From NCBI GenBank assembly GCA_036501625.1, contig DASXZY010000029.1, positions 53,413-117,412 on the forward strand: a stretch of DNA of 64,000 bases, given 5' to 3'. How positions within the stretch are numbered: position 1 is the first letter of the stretch; each line of letters starts with the position of its first letter. Below are positions 1 to 9,609 of the stretch, piece by piece. The stretch comes from Palsa-1400 sp036501625. GTDB lineage: Bacteria; Verrucomicrobiota; Verrucomicrobiia; Limisphaerales; Palsa-1400. The notes beneath the pieces were generated by a model. That model saw only the letters and a program-made list of their open reading frames with translations. It searched no databases and had not been told where the DNA came from. A program made the position numbers and the translations under genes.

Positions 1-155
1 CACTGGCGGGGCGCCTCGCGCAATTGGCGGCAGACCCGGCCCTGCGCGAGCGGCTGGGGCGCCAAGGCCAGGAATTAGCGCGCGCGAATTTTTCCGTGGA
101 AAGCATGGTGGAAAAAATCCGCGCGCTCTACGAAAAGCTCACGGAGCCGAAGTGA
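1..155 (+). CDS. Glycosyltransferase, C-terminal end (partial)
   Basis: Only the last 50 codons are in the window; the reading frame enters from the left edge and stops with TGA at 153-155. The residues resemble the C-terminal helix of GT-B glycosyltransferases of family 4 (an L-x-x-D-P-x-L-R-x-R-L-G-x-x-G segment followed by F-S-x-E-x-M-V-x-K-I), which transfer a nucleotide-sugar residue in envelope polysaccharide synthesis. Its stop codon overlaps the GTG of the next gene, so the two are probably translated together. The donor and acceptor cannot be told from this fragment. Confidence 0.7.
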   Translation, partial: LAGRLAQLAADPALRERLGRQGQELARANFSVESMVEKIRALYEKLTEPK

Positions 156-1126
156 ACGTCATTGCTGTTTATCCCGCAGCTTGCCTTTCCGCCGCGCTGG
201 CCACGGCGGTTTCGATGCCTTTTTGGCGGCGCTGGTGCGTCAAACGGGGAGTTATCGACGATCCGGGCCATCGCAAAATACACACCAGCCCGATTCCGCT
301 GGCAGGCGGAATGGCGGTCATGACAGGGTTGCTGGCGCCGCTGGCTGGCGGCATGATATTGGCGCTTTTATCATCGCGCGCCAGCGTGACTGGCCTCTTC
401 GAATACGGTTTGAGCGTGCGCGCGGTGCAATTGCTTGGTTTGACAGCGGGCGCTTTCGGAATGCTGTTGCTGGGGCTGTACGACGACACGGCTGAACTTT
501 CGCCCGCCGCCAAATTTGGCGGGCAGCTCATCGTGGCGCTGATGGTCGCGGCGGCGGGGATGCGCGTCACCCTGTTTGTGCATAACCGGGTCTTTAGTTA
601 CGGGGTCACGTGCCTGTGGATTCTCACGGTGGTCAATGCGTTCAACTTCATGGACAACATGAATGGGCTGTGCGCGGGCGTGGGCGCCATCGGCGCGGGC
701 TGGCTCGGTTTCTTCGCGGCCCTGCATGGGCAATACCTCGTGGCCGCCACGGCTTTCCTTGCAGCCGGCGCGCTTTTGGGATTTCTGCCCTTCAATTATC
801 CGCGCGCGGTCGCATTCCTCGGCGATGCCGGAAGCCATTTGACAGGCTATCTCCTGGCCGTGCTGGCCATTCTGCCGCATTTTTACACGCGCAAAAATCC
901 GCATCCCCTGGCCGTCCTGACGCCTCTGCTCGTGCTGGCAGTGCCGCTGGGCGATTTGATCTGGGTCGTCCTGCTGCGCTGGAAAATCGGGAAGCCGTTT
1001 TACGTTGGCGACAACAATCATCTTTCGCACCGGCTGGTCCGGCGAGGCTTCACTCCGGCGCGGACGGCGGTTCTGATTTGGGCAATGGCGGCAGCGGCGG
1101 GGGCGTTAGGGTTTCTTTTGCAATAA
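152..1126 (+). CDS. WecA/MraY-family glycosyl-1-phosphate transferase
   Basis: An integral membrane enzyme of 324 residues expected to move a sugar-1-phosphate from a UDP-sugar to undecaprenyl phosphate, the first step of a lipid-linked glycan. Family landmarks are visible in order: DDP at residues 36-38, YDD at 110-112, N-A-F-N-F-M-D-N-M-N-G-L-C-A-G at 162-175, F-L-G-D-A-G-S-H at 222-229 and N-N-H-L-S-H-R-L near 288-295. About ten hydrophobic stretches separate them. The third motif has N-M-N where most members have G-L/I-D, a variant of the usual D-G-x-D-G-L. The GTG start overlaps the upstream glycosyltransferase stop (GTGA). The 3' end overlaps the convergent ClC gene by 77 bp. The sugar substrate is not determined. 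Confidence 0.85.
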   Translation: MNVIAVYPAACLSAALATAVSMPFWRRWCVKRGVIDDPGHRKIHTSPIPLAGGMAVMTGLLAPLAGGMILALLSSRASVTGLFEYGLSVRAVQLLGLTAGAFGMLLLGLYDDTAELSPAAKFGGQLIVALMVAAAGMRVTLFVHNRVFSYGVTCLWILTVVNAFNFMDNMNGLCAGVGAIGAGWLGFFAALHGQYLVAATAFLAAGALLGFLPFNYPRAVAFLGDAGSHLTGYLLAVLAILPHFYTRKNPHPLAVLTPLLVLAVPLGDLIWVVLLRWKIGKPFYVGDNNHLSHRLVRRGFTPARTAVLIWAMAAAAGALGFLLQ

Positions 1127-2954
1127 ACTCCGTCGAGGATGTGGTGGTGTTGCTGGCGGCGATGACTTCCGAGAGGGCGGAAAGCGCCTCGGCCCGCGGC
1201 ATCGCCCCGATCAGGCGCTTCTCCTCGGAGGTGTTGATGACGGGCACGTTTCGCTGCTCGCTTGACAGCAGGACGGGAAGGGCATCCAGCAATTTTTGGC
1301 CTGGCAGCAGACACGGCGGCACGCCGCGCATCACGTCAGCCGCGATGACCGCGGTCAATTCGCTGCTCGCGCCCAGGTATTCCTTCAAGTCTTGCAGCGC
1401 CACCAGGCCCATCAGGCGGAACTGCGCATCGACCACCGGCAGATAATTGTTGGGACTGCTCAGAAATCGCTCGGCGATTTCCGGGAGCGTCGCCGTTTCG
1501 CGCACGGGCGTGACGGGCGCTCTCATCAAATCGCCAATGGTTTGTTCGATGCCGGCGCCGATGCGGAAGTTCTCCACTTCCAGGCTCCGCAATTTGAGCG
1601 GCTCGGTGTAAATTGAACTGGGGTGCAAGCCGCGCGAGACCAGGGCGGAAATCGCGCAGCCAATCATCAGCGGAGGCATCAGCGAATAGTTTTGGGAAAT
1701 CTCCAGCACCATCACGATGGCCAGCAATGGCGAGCGGGTCGTCGCGGCGAAAACGCTGCCCATCCCGACCAGCGCGAAAATGCCCAGGGGCAGGTTGGCC
1801 GGGGCCCACCCGGCGAGTTGCAGCGTCATCCCCAACAAACTGCCCAGGCCCGCTCCCAAAAACAGCGTTGGCGTGATGACTCCGCCCACCGCGCCCGATC
1901 CTACCGTGATGACTGTCGCCACCAGCTTGGCCAGGAAAATGCCGGCCAGGCCCTCGATGCCCATGTCTTTCGGGTCCTGCATGATTTGGGTCGTGACCTC
2001 GTGGCCGTTGCCCCAGACTTCAGGAAAGGCCAGGGTGATCGCTCCGACCAGCAGCCCTCCCGCCGCCATGCGGATGTAAAGAAGAGGAATGCGCTGAAAG
2101 ATTGCCTTGCTTAATTGAAGCAGTTTTAGAAAGCCCGCGCCCAGCCCGCCCGCGAAGAATCCCAAAATCACGAACCACGGCAATTGCGCGATGCTGGTAA
2201 AATCGAAATTCGGCGCTTCATACCAGGGGTTGGTGCCAAAGAATCCGCGCGAGAGCATCGACGAGACGACGGCCGAGCAGAGGAGCGGCGCGAACAGGTT
2301 CATGGAGAAATTGCCCAGCACAATGTGCGCGGCAAAGACCGCCCCGGTGATGGGCGCGTTGTAGGCGCCGGCGATTCCCGCCGAGGCTCCGCAAGCCACC
2401 AGCAGCCGCAGGCGGTAGGGCTGCCAATTCGCCCACTGGCCCCACTTGGAGGCCATGGTGGCGGAGAGTTGCGTGATGCCGCCTTCGCGCCCGATGGACG
2501 CGCCAGTGCCAATGCTCACGAGCGAGCCGGCTGTGCGGATAAGCCCGGCGCGAAAGGGCAGCCGGCCATCGCCCGCCACCACGACTTCGAGCAGATTGGT
2601 CGAGCGTTGATGCTTGCCAAAGAGGCGCAGGCCCCAATACAAAACGGCGCCAGCCGCCAATCCGCCCAACGTGGGCGTCAACAATCGCCAGGGCCTGGAC
2701 AAGAGGCGGGCGACTTGGACGATGTTCTGGCCCGGATGCCGCAGAAAAATATCCTGGGCGCCTTCGATGGAGAAATAATATAATATATTGATAACACCGC
2801 CCATCAGCCCGACGACGGCGGCCATGAGGAGGTGCAGGGCCTCCTCGCTCAGCCAGATGCGCTCCCGCACCCGCAAGGCCTTCCGCCAATGTTGGCGCAC
2901 GAACTGCCGGGCAGCGGCAAAGAAGCGCTCAAATGTCATTGGCCAGGAACCCAT
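1050..2954 (-). CDS. ClC-family chloride channel/antiporter with CBS domains
   Basis: This is a ClC-type anion transporter of about 634 residues. The membrane part contains G-T-G-A-S-I-G-R-E-G-G, equivalent to the GREGP selectivity segment with the gating glutamate kept and the proline replaced by glycine, and a later G-x-F-x-P-like segment (G-A-V-G-G-V-I-T-P-T-L-F). The C-terminal part (about residues 470-600) looks like a pair of CBS domains, followed by a proline-rich tail. The start at 2954 is chosen because AAAGGA lies five bases upstream of that ATG; a longer frame opens at 2990. It is divergent from the CPBP protease gene. Its last 77 bp overlap the wecA-like gene on the other strand. 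Channel versus proton exchange cannot be decided here. Confidence 0.88.
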   Translation of the reverse strand: MGSWPMTFERFFAAARQFVRQHWRKALRVRERIWLSEEALHLLMAAVVGLMGGVINILYYFSIEGAQDIFLRHPGQNIVQVARLLSRPWRLLTPTLGGLAAGAVLYWGLRLFGKHQRSTNLLEVVVAGDGRLPFRAGLIRTAGSLVSIGTGASIGREGGITQLSATMASKWGQWANWQPYRLRLLVACGASAGIAGAYNAPITGAVFAAHIVLGNFSMNLFAPLLCSAVVSSMLSRGFFGTNPWYEAPNFDFTSIAQLPWFVILGFFAGGLGAGFLKLLQLSKAIFQRIPLLYIRMAAGGLLVGAITLAFPEVWGNGHEVTTQIMQDPKDMGIEGLAGIFLAKLVATVITVGSGAVGGVITPTLFLGAGLGSLLGMTLQLAGWAPANLPLGIFALVGMGSVFAATTRSPLLAIVMVLEISQNYSLMPPLMIGCAISALVSRGLHPSSIYTEPLKLRSLEVENFRIGAGIEQTIGDLMRAPVTPVRETATLPEIAERFLSSPNNYLPVVDAQFRLMGLVALQDLKEYLGASSELTAVIAADVMRGVPPCLLPGQKLLDALPVLLSSEQRNVPVINTSEEKRLIGAMPRAEALSALSEVIAASNTTTSSTEFIAKETLTPPPLPPLPKSEPPSAPE

Positions 2955-3030
2955 GTGTTCCTTTATGATTGTTCTTGCCGCAAGAGGCAATTCATAATCT
3001 CGCCGTTGCTCGTAATCCTTATCGCGCGAA

Positions 3031-3918
3031 ATGCAATCAACACCACGGCCAATCCGTTTTCTGCTGCTCTATCTGACAGTGGTGTTCCTGGGCGGCGCTT
3101 TGCTCGCGCCGTGCCTTTATTGGGGGACGCAATGGGCGGCGGGGCATTGGCCTGCCTTGTCTCATTTGGCGGCCAGCCCATTCCATCGGTTCCTGGACCG
3201 CGCGCTGCTCGGGTTGGCGCTTCTTTGCCTCTGGCCGCTTTTGCGCGGCGGCGGAATGCGAAGCTGGCGGGACCTTGGCTTTGGCCGGCAGGATGGCATG
3301 GGAGGGCAGGCCGCGCGCGGGTTCGCGCTGGGATGGGTTTCGCTGGCGGTGGTCGCGCTGCTGGCATTTGTCTGCGGCGCGCGCGCGCTGGCGCCGAACC
3401 ATTCGGCGGCGGACATCTTGCGATGCCTGCTCGGAGCGGCCTCGGCTGCGGCGATCGTGGCTGTCTTGGAGGAATTGGTTTTTCGAGCCGCGCTTTTTGG
3501 ATTGCTGCGGCAATCCATGTCATGGCCGGCCGCGTTGGTTTTGAGCAGCGCGGTTTACGCGGCGGTTCACTTCATTCATTCAAACGACGCGGGCGCGCCC
3601 GTGCGATGGAACTCCGGCTTGGAGCTTTTGTGGCGCATGGCCAGCCATCCGCCGCCGATGATTCCCGCGTTTCTCACGCTTTTCGCGGCCGGCTCGATTC
3701 TGGCGCTGTCTTATCAACGCCGGGGCGCGCTTTACTTTTCCATCGGCCTGCACGCGGGCTGGATTTTCTGGCTGAAGTCCTATCGCTTTTTCCTGCGCCC
3801 GTCCGGCGCAAGCTCCGCTTTCTGGGGCACGGATAATTTGATTGACGGCTGGTTCGCGTTCCTGGTTTTGGCGGCGCTCTTCGTGGTTCTCCTTTACACC
3901 CGGCCAGAAAACGAGTAA
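3031..3918 (+). CDS. CPBP family intramembrane glutamic endopeptidase
   Basis: A polytopic membrane protein of 295 residues from the CAAX protease/bacteriocin-processing (Abi) family. Motif 1 is E-E-L-V-F-R-A (the EExxxR signature), motif 2 is H-F-I-H-S-N-D and motif 3 is H-A-G-W-I-F-W; together they supply the catalytic glutamates and histidines. Six to eight hydrophobic segments are seen. Bacterial members are implicated in processing of membrane proteins or peptides, but no substrate is suggested by the neighbours. The gene is divergent from the ClC gene across a 76-bp spacer and is followed 14 bp later by the cupin gene. Confidence 0.85.
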   Translation: MQSTPRPIRFLLLYLTVVFLGGALLAPCLYWGTQWAAGHWPALSHLAASPFHRFLDRALLGLALLCLWPLLRGGGMRSWRDLGFGRQDGMGGQAARGFALGWVSLAVVALLAFVCGARALAPNHSAADILRCLLGAASAAAIVAVLEELVFRAALFGLLRQSMSWPAALVLSSAVYAAVHFIHSNDAGAPVRWNSGLELLWRMASHPPPMIPAFLTLFAAGSILALSYQRRGALYFSIGLHAGWIFWLKSYRFFLRPSGASSAFWGTDNLIDGWFAFLVLAALFVVLLYTRPENE

Positions 3919-3932
3919 TTCCTTTGCCCATC

Positions 3933-5183
<1,251 letters not shown>

Positions 5184-5188
5184 GCGCT

Positions 5189-6223
5189 GTGCCCGCGTGG
5201 ACTGAAGTCAACGGCCGGCAAACGGCCGCGCATTATGGCGATTGGCTGGCCGAATACGCGGCGTTGCGCGAAGGAGCGGGCATCCTGGATTTGAGTTTTC
5301 GAGGGCGTTTGTGCCTGCTGGGAGCGGATGCCCGGCGTTTCCTCAACGGCCAGGTCACCAATAATGTCAAAGACCTCCGCCCTGGCGAGGGCTGCTACGC
5401 GGCCCTGGTTTCCGCCAAGGGCAAACTGCACAGCGATCTCAACATTTACCGCCTGGAAAATGAATTGTTGCTGGACTTCGAGCCGGGTTTAACCGCCGCC
5501 GTGGCGCAACGCCTGGAAAAATTCGTTATCGCGGAGGACGTGCAGGTCATCGACGCCTCATCCGCTTACGGGCTGCTGAGTGTGCAGGGGCCAAAGGCGG
5601 CGGAAGTTGCCGCGAGCCTGGCGCCGGGCCTGGCCGTGCCGGCTAAGCCGATGGCGGTGGTGAAAATTGTGGATGCGGCGCTGGGGGAAATATATGTGAC
5701 GTCGCTATCGCGAACGCGGAGGCCGGGATTGGACCTGTTCGTGCCGGCGGGCGCGATGGCGCCGGCGTCCGAGCGGCTGCTGGCCGGCGGCGGCCGCTTG
5801 TGCGGCTGGCAGGCGCTGGAAACGGCGCGCATCGAGGCGGGACGGCCCCGTTTCGGCGCGGACATGGACCAAACCAACCTGGCGCCGGAGGCTCTCGACA
5901 CGCGGGCCATCAGTTACGCGAAAGGATGCTATATCGGCCAGGAGGTTATAGCGCGCATTCGGACTTATGGGCAGGTGGCCAAATCATTGCGCGGGCTGCG
6001 CCTGCCTGCGGCCAGCGAAGCGCCCGCGCGCGGCGCCAAGCTATATTTAGGCGCGAAGGAAGTTGGCCATATCACCAGCGTCGCAAGATCGCCGGCGCTG
6101 GGAGAAGTCATCGCGCTGGCGTACGTGCGCCGCGAGGCCAGCCAAACGGGAACAGAACTGGAAGTGGAAATGCCCGGCGGGAAAATTCCCGCGCACGTAG
6201 CCGATGTGCCTTTCGAACCTTAA
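5189..6223 (+). CDS. ygfZ: YgfZ/GcvT-type folate-binding protein
   Basis: A 344-residue tetrahydrofolate-binding protein of the YgfZ (IbaG/COG0354) family, which supports maturation or repair of iron-sulfur enzymes. The family signature K-G-C-Y-I-G-Q-E starts near residue 245, with the reactive cysteine retained. The N-terminal half (D-L-S-F-R-G-R-L, F-L-N-G-Q-V-T-N-N) matches the aminomethyltransferase-like fold. The reading frame is open further upstream, but that part lies inside the cupin gene; the GTG at 5189, five bases after the cupin stop, gives a protein of normal family length. Confidence 0.85.
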   Translation: MPAWTEVNGRQTAAHYGDWLAEYAALREGAGILDLSFRGRLCLLGADARRFLNGQVTNNVKDLRPGEGCYAALVSAKGKLHSDLNIYRLENELLLDFEPGLTAAVAQRLEKFVIAEDVQVIDASSAYGLLSVQGPKAAEVAASLAPGLAVPAKPMAVVKIVDAALGEIYVTSLSRTRRPGLDLFVPAGAMAPASERLLAGGGRLCGWQALETARIEAGRPRFGADMDQTNLAPEALDTRAISYAKGCYIGQEVIARIRTYGQVAKSLRGLRLPAASEAPARGAKLYLGAKEVGHITSVARSPALGEVIALAYVRREASQTGTELEVEMPGGKIPAHVADVPFEP

Positions 6224-6326
6224 ATTATCCACCACACAAATAGGCTGCTCGGTTGGTCCGACCCATGCAATCTCCACTCGCGAGTCACGGTCGCAGGGCC
6301 GCGACACCTTCAATGATCCTGCATTC

Positions 6327-7862
6327 TCAATTCGGCGCTTGGGCGATGCGCAGGAAGACGCTTGGGCCGCAAATATCGTCCAGGCGATCAAATGTCGTAA
6401 AGTTTGTGCCGTTCCCAGGATAGCTGTTGGTGTAGCCCGGCACGGCCAGCCAATCCACCAAATTGGAACTGTATTGCGGAATCAATTGAATCGTATTGGT
6501 CCCGCCCGAAAAGGTGAGGACGATGTTCGACGAAACAGTCGTTTGCGCAATCAAGGCGCTTGGCGGCGCAACCGGCGGCAGCACCGTTATGACGCCATAA
6601 AATTTGTGAACCGCGCAAATGTAGTACAGCGTCGGCGGATAGTTTGTCGGCGGAATGGTGAGTGTGACGGTCGTGTTGGGGCTGTCGGAAGTGACCATTT
6701 GCGCGCTGGCGCCGGAATAAAGGTTGCTGGTGGTCGCCGTCGTAGAAATATCCACCGGGTGGGCGCTTGAACCCAGCATGCTGAAGACGTAGGTGGCTCC
6801 CGCGTTGATGGAGAAATTGGGGCTGTTGTTCGAATTGGCGCTGATGGGGCCAAGCCCCGAAACGCCGCCATTGATATCAAATATAAATCCGCTCGGCATC
6901 TGAACCGTCGGCGGTGTGGTGATGACGAAATTGGGCAGCGAGGAAATGACCGCCGGCGCATTGGTCGTCAGCAGGGGATCAGCCACAAAAACACCCACCG
7001 GCGCCGACGTCCCAGCCGCGCCTTCCGCCGTTGCCACAGCGGTCAAGTTGTATTGCCCGAATGCCAGGTTGGAGACGGTCAATAGAAACGGCGCAACGGT
7101 CGCCGACCCGATGGCAACATCGTTGGAAAAATACTGCACGTTCGTGACCGTGCCGATGGAACTCGATGCGCTCGCCGATAGCGCCAGGGTCGCCGGATCG
7201 CTGAGAACCATGCCGCTGCCCGGGCTGGTGATGGAAACGGTGACGTTCGTTGGATTGACAACCTCGATGGTGACAGAATTGGTGGCCGTGCGATTGTTGG
7301 CATCGGTGGCCACCGCGGAAAACGTGTAACTGCCGGCGGCGAGGTTGGAGGCGGTGGTTCCGTAGGGAGCTTGCGTGTCCGTCACGAGCGGCGTGCTGCC
7401 CTCAAAAAATTGCACGGACGGAGCGGTGCCGTCGGAGTTGGTGGCGCCGGCTGCGATGTCAATCGTTGCCGGAGCGAGAAATACGCTGCCGTTGGTTGGG
7501 GTGGTGATGGCGACAGTGGGCGGAGCGACTGCCCCCACCACGTCGATCTGGCCGTAAAAATAGTGAACCGTGCAGTAGTAATTAAAAGTGCCTATGCTGG
7601 TAAACGTGTGGCTGTAACTGTAGCCCGTGTTATTAACGTCGGAATCCCACAAACCGTCCTCGCTCGTGGTGGAATGGTAATCGCTTGCCCAAACCCAATT
7701 TACGGTGTCGTCAACATGAATCGTAACGGGATCGGGCGCATAGGCATAATCGACGATATCCACCGTGAAGGTGTCAGCGCAGGCAGGGTTTGTGCCGATC
7801 AGCACACACGCGGCGCCGGCCAGCAAGGTCAACACAGGGGAAGAATATTTGAATCGCTTCAT
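6327..7862 (-). CDS. Secreted protein with two cupredoxin-like domains and Ig-like repeats
   Basis: The 511-residue product starts with a signal peptide (to about residue 29). A plastocyanin-like domain follows (to about 110) with copper ligands H in D-Y-H-S, then C and H in Y-Y-C-T-V-H-Y-F-Y-G. Two Ig-like repeats come next, then a second cupredoxin-like domain with H in S-A-H-P-V and C/H in Y-I-C-A-V-H-K-F-Y-G. The last 70 residues (S-S-N-L-V-D-W near the start, ending in a D-D-I-C-G-P-S segment) form a terminal domain common in secreted verrucomicrobial proteins. In both cupredoxin domains the methionine expected after the Cys-x-x-His loop is missing, with F-Y-G in its place. It lies divergent to an SCO gene, which suggests copper or electron-transfer work outside the cytoplasm. 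Confidence 0.75.
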   Translation of the reverse strand: MKRFKYSSPVLTLLAGAACVLIGTNPACADTFTVDIVDYAYAPDPVTIHVDDTVNWVWASDYHSTTSEDGLWDSDVNNTGYSYSHTFTSIGTFNYYCTVHYFYGQIDVVGAVAPPTVAITTPTNGSVFLAPATIDIAAGATNSDGTAPSVQFFEGSTPLVTDTQAPYGTTASNLAAGSYTFSAVATDANNRTATNSVTIEVVNPTNVTVSITSPGSGMVLSDPATLALSASASSSIGTVTNVQYFSNDVAIGSATVAPFLLTVSNLAFGQYNLTAVATAEGAAGTSAPVGVFVADPLLTTNAPAVISSLPNFVITTPPTVQMPSGFIFDINGGVSGLGPISANSNNSPNFSINAGATYVFSMLGSSAHPVDISTTATTSNLYSGASAQMVTSDSPNTTVTLTIPPTNYPPTLYYICAVHKFYGVITVLPPVAPPSALIAQTTVSSNIVLTFSGGTNTIQLIPQYSSNLVDWLAVPGYTNSYPGNGTNFTTFDRLDDICGPSVFLRIAQAPN

Positions 7863-8020
7863 ACAAAAGCCAGAGCGGCCAGAAAGAGAATTGTTCCCGC
7901 GCCTCCGGCGGTAATTGGCTGGAACCGAATCCCGCCTCGCTGCTCTTAACCATTGTGAGTTCGAGCCGTTTTATGCTGTTTCCAACCAGTCCCCGCCGCG
8001 GAGGTGAAATTGACAACATT
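7863..8020. promoter_or_regulatory. Divergent intergenic region, cupredoxin / SCO
   Basis: This 158-bp spacer must hold the promoters of the two outward-facing copper-related genes. A GGAGGTG at 8000-8006 is the probable ribosome-binding site of the SCO gene, although it is 14 bases from the ATG at 8021. I see no convincing CopY/CueR-type operator. Confidence 0.4.
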
Positions 8021-8707
8021 ATGGCGCCCGCCAACCCGCACCCTGCCCGGCGGAACTCCGCGATTGATGCCGTCCTATGCGGCATTTTGTCCCTGGCCTT
8101 TTATTGTTTGCCATCCGCTCAAGGGCAAAGCAAAGCCGCGCCGGCGCCAAAACGCAATCCGCTCCGCGATTACAAATTCACCAATGAACTCGGCCAGCCC
8201 GTCAGCCTCACCGATTTTCACGGCCAGGCGCTGGCCGTAACGTTCTTCTTTACGCGGTGTCCCATGCCGCAGTTTTGCCCGCGCCTCTCGCAGAACTTTC
8301 AAGAGGCATCGAAAGCGCTGGGCTCAGACACGGCGCTGGCCACCAACTGGCATTTTCTCTCCGTGACATTCGATCCCGCCTTCGATACGCCCGCTGTTCT
8401 GAAAGCCTACGGCGAGCGTTATCAATACGATCCGCGCCATTGGAGTTTCTTGACCGGACCTGAGGATAAAATCAAGGAATTCGCCCGGCTCTCCGGCGTG
8501 CAAGCGGATCCTGAAAGCGGCACGATCAACCACAATTTCCGCACCCTGATCATAGACCCTGCCAATCGGCTGCAAAAAATCTATCCCATTGCCGGCGATC
8601 TTTCGGAAGACATCGCCGCCGAGATGCGAAAAGCGCTGGCCGCAACCAACAGCAGCCATCCGCACCCGGCCCCTTCGAACGCAACCTCTGCCAGCCTTTT
8701 AAAGTAG
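8021..8707 (+). CDS. SCO1/SenC family copper-binding thioredoxin-fold protein
   Basis: A 228-residue membrane-anchored or exported protein (hydrophobic stretch around residues 15-35) of the SCO family, which delivers copper to the CuA site of cytochrome oxidase or reduces its cysteines. The metal site is visible: T-R-C-P-M-P-Q-F-C-P, with cysteines at 80 and 86, and the conserved histidine in T-I-N-H-N-F at 171. The cysteine spacing (five residues between) is wider than the CxxxC of classical Sco1 but occurs in a branch of the family. The frame opens earlier at 7955; the ATG at 8021 was chosen because it is preceded by GGAGGTG and gives a plausible signal region. Confidence 0.85.
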   Translation: MAPANPHPARRNSAIDAVLCGILSLAFYCLPSAQGQSKAAPAPKRNPLRDYKFTNELGQPVSLTDFHGQALAVTFFFTRCPMPQFCPRLSQNFQEASKALGSDTALATNWHFLSVTFDPAFDTPAVLKAYGERYQYDPRHWSFLTGPEDKIKEFARLSGVQADPESGTINHNFRTLIIDPANRLQKIYPIAGDLSEDIAAEMRKALAATNSSHPHPAPSNATSASLLK

Positions 8708-8781
8708 CAAAGCTGCGGCGCGAACAGGCCGCAAATTTGATTGCCCTTGTCAGGCCGCGGCCTCCTTCGTAAGTTTGCCGC

Positions 8782-9570
8782 GTGGAAGCCATCATACGTC
8801 CTGACGCTGATAGCGCCGCGCTGCTGGTGGCGCGGCTGATCGCACGGGAACTGAGGGCCGAACCTGAATTGGTGCTCGGCCTGGCCACCGGGCGAACGAT
8901 GGAATCGGTCTATCGCATCCTGGTGCGCATGCATCGCGAAGAGGGCCTGAGTTTTTCCCGCTGCCGCACGTTCAATCTCGATGAATACGTGGGCCTGGCC
9001 CCGGATGACGCGCGTTCCTACCGCTATTACATGAACGACCGGCTGTTCAGCCATGTCAATATTGATCCGCGCGACACGCATTTGCCCAATGGATTGGCGG
9101 CTGACCTCGACGCGGAATCCCGCGAATACGAACAGAAAATCAAGCGTTGCGGCGGGATCGGCCTGCAATTGCTCGGACTCGGCCAGGCCGGGCACATTGG
9201 GTTCAACGAACCGCTGTCGGCTTTGCGTTCCCGCACGCGCGTCAAGGCGCTCAGCCCGACGACCGTCGAGCAGAACGCCGCGCTTTTTGGCGGAGCCACG
9301 AACGTCCCGCGCCGCGCCATCACGATGGGTGTGGGCACGATACTGGAATGCCGGCGGTGCCTGTTGCTGGCCACCGGAGCAAGCAAGGCCGGGATCATCG
9401 CCAAAGCGCTCGAAGGCCCGATCACCTCGATGATTTCCGCCACGGCCTTGCAACTGCACGCCCGTTGCACGGTGGTGCTGGACGAAGCGGCTGCCAGCCA
9501 ACTGCAAGCGGCCGGTTATTACCGGTGGATTTTTGCCAACGAACCTGAGTGGGAGGAATTCCGCCCGTAA
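8782..9570 (+). CDS. nagB: Glucosamine-6-phosphate deaminase
   Basis: This 262-residue enzyme converts glucosamine-6-phosphate to fructose-6-phosphate and ammonia in the cytoplasm, the last step of amino sugar catabolism. Supporting motifs are G-L-A-T-G-R-T (phosphate loop), F-N-L-D-E-Y-V-G-L with the catalytic aspartate, and G-Q-A-G-H-I-G-F-N-E-P with the catalytic His and Glu. The aspartate that precedes G-H-I in the Escherichia coli enzyme is alanine here. Start is GTG at 8782. Rex follows after 39 bp in the same direction; co-transcription is possible. Confidence 0.9.
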   Translation: MEAIIRPDADSAALLVARLIARELRAEPELVLGLATGRTMESVYRILVRMHREEGLSFSRCRTFNLDEYVGLAPDDARSYRYYMNDRLFSHVNIDPRDTHLPNGLAADLDAESREYEQKIKRCGGIGLQLLGLGQAGHIGFNEPLSALRSRTRVKALSPTTVEQNAALFGGATNVPRRAITMGVGTILECRRCLLLATGASKAGIIAKALEGPITSMISATALQLHARCTVVLDEAAASQLQAAGYYRWIFANEPEWEEFRP

Positions 9571-9609
9571 GAAATTGCCATTGGCAGGCCCATCCGCTAT
9601 CTTCCGCCC

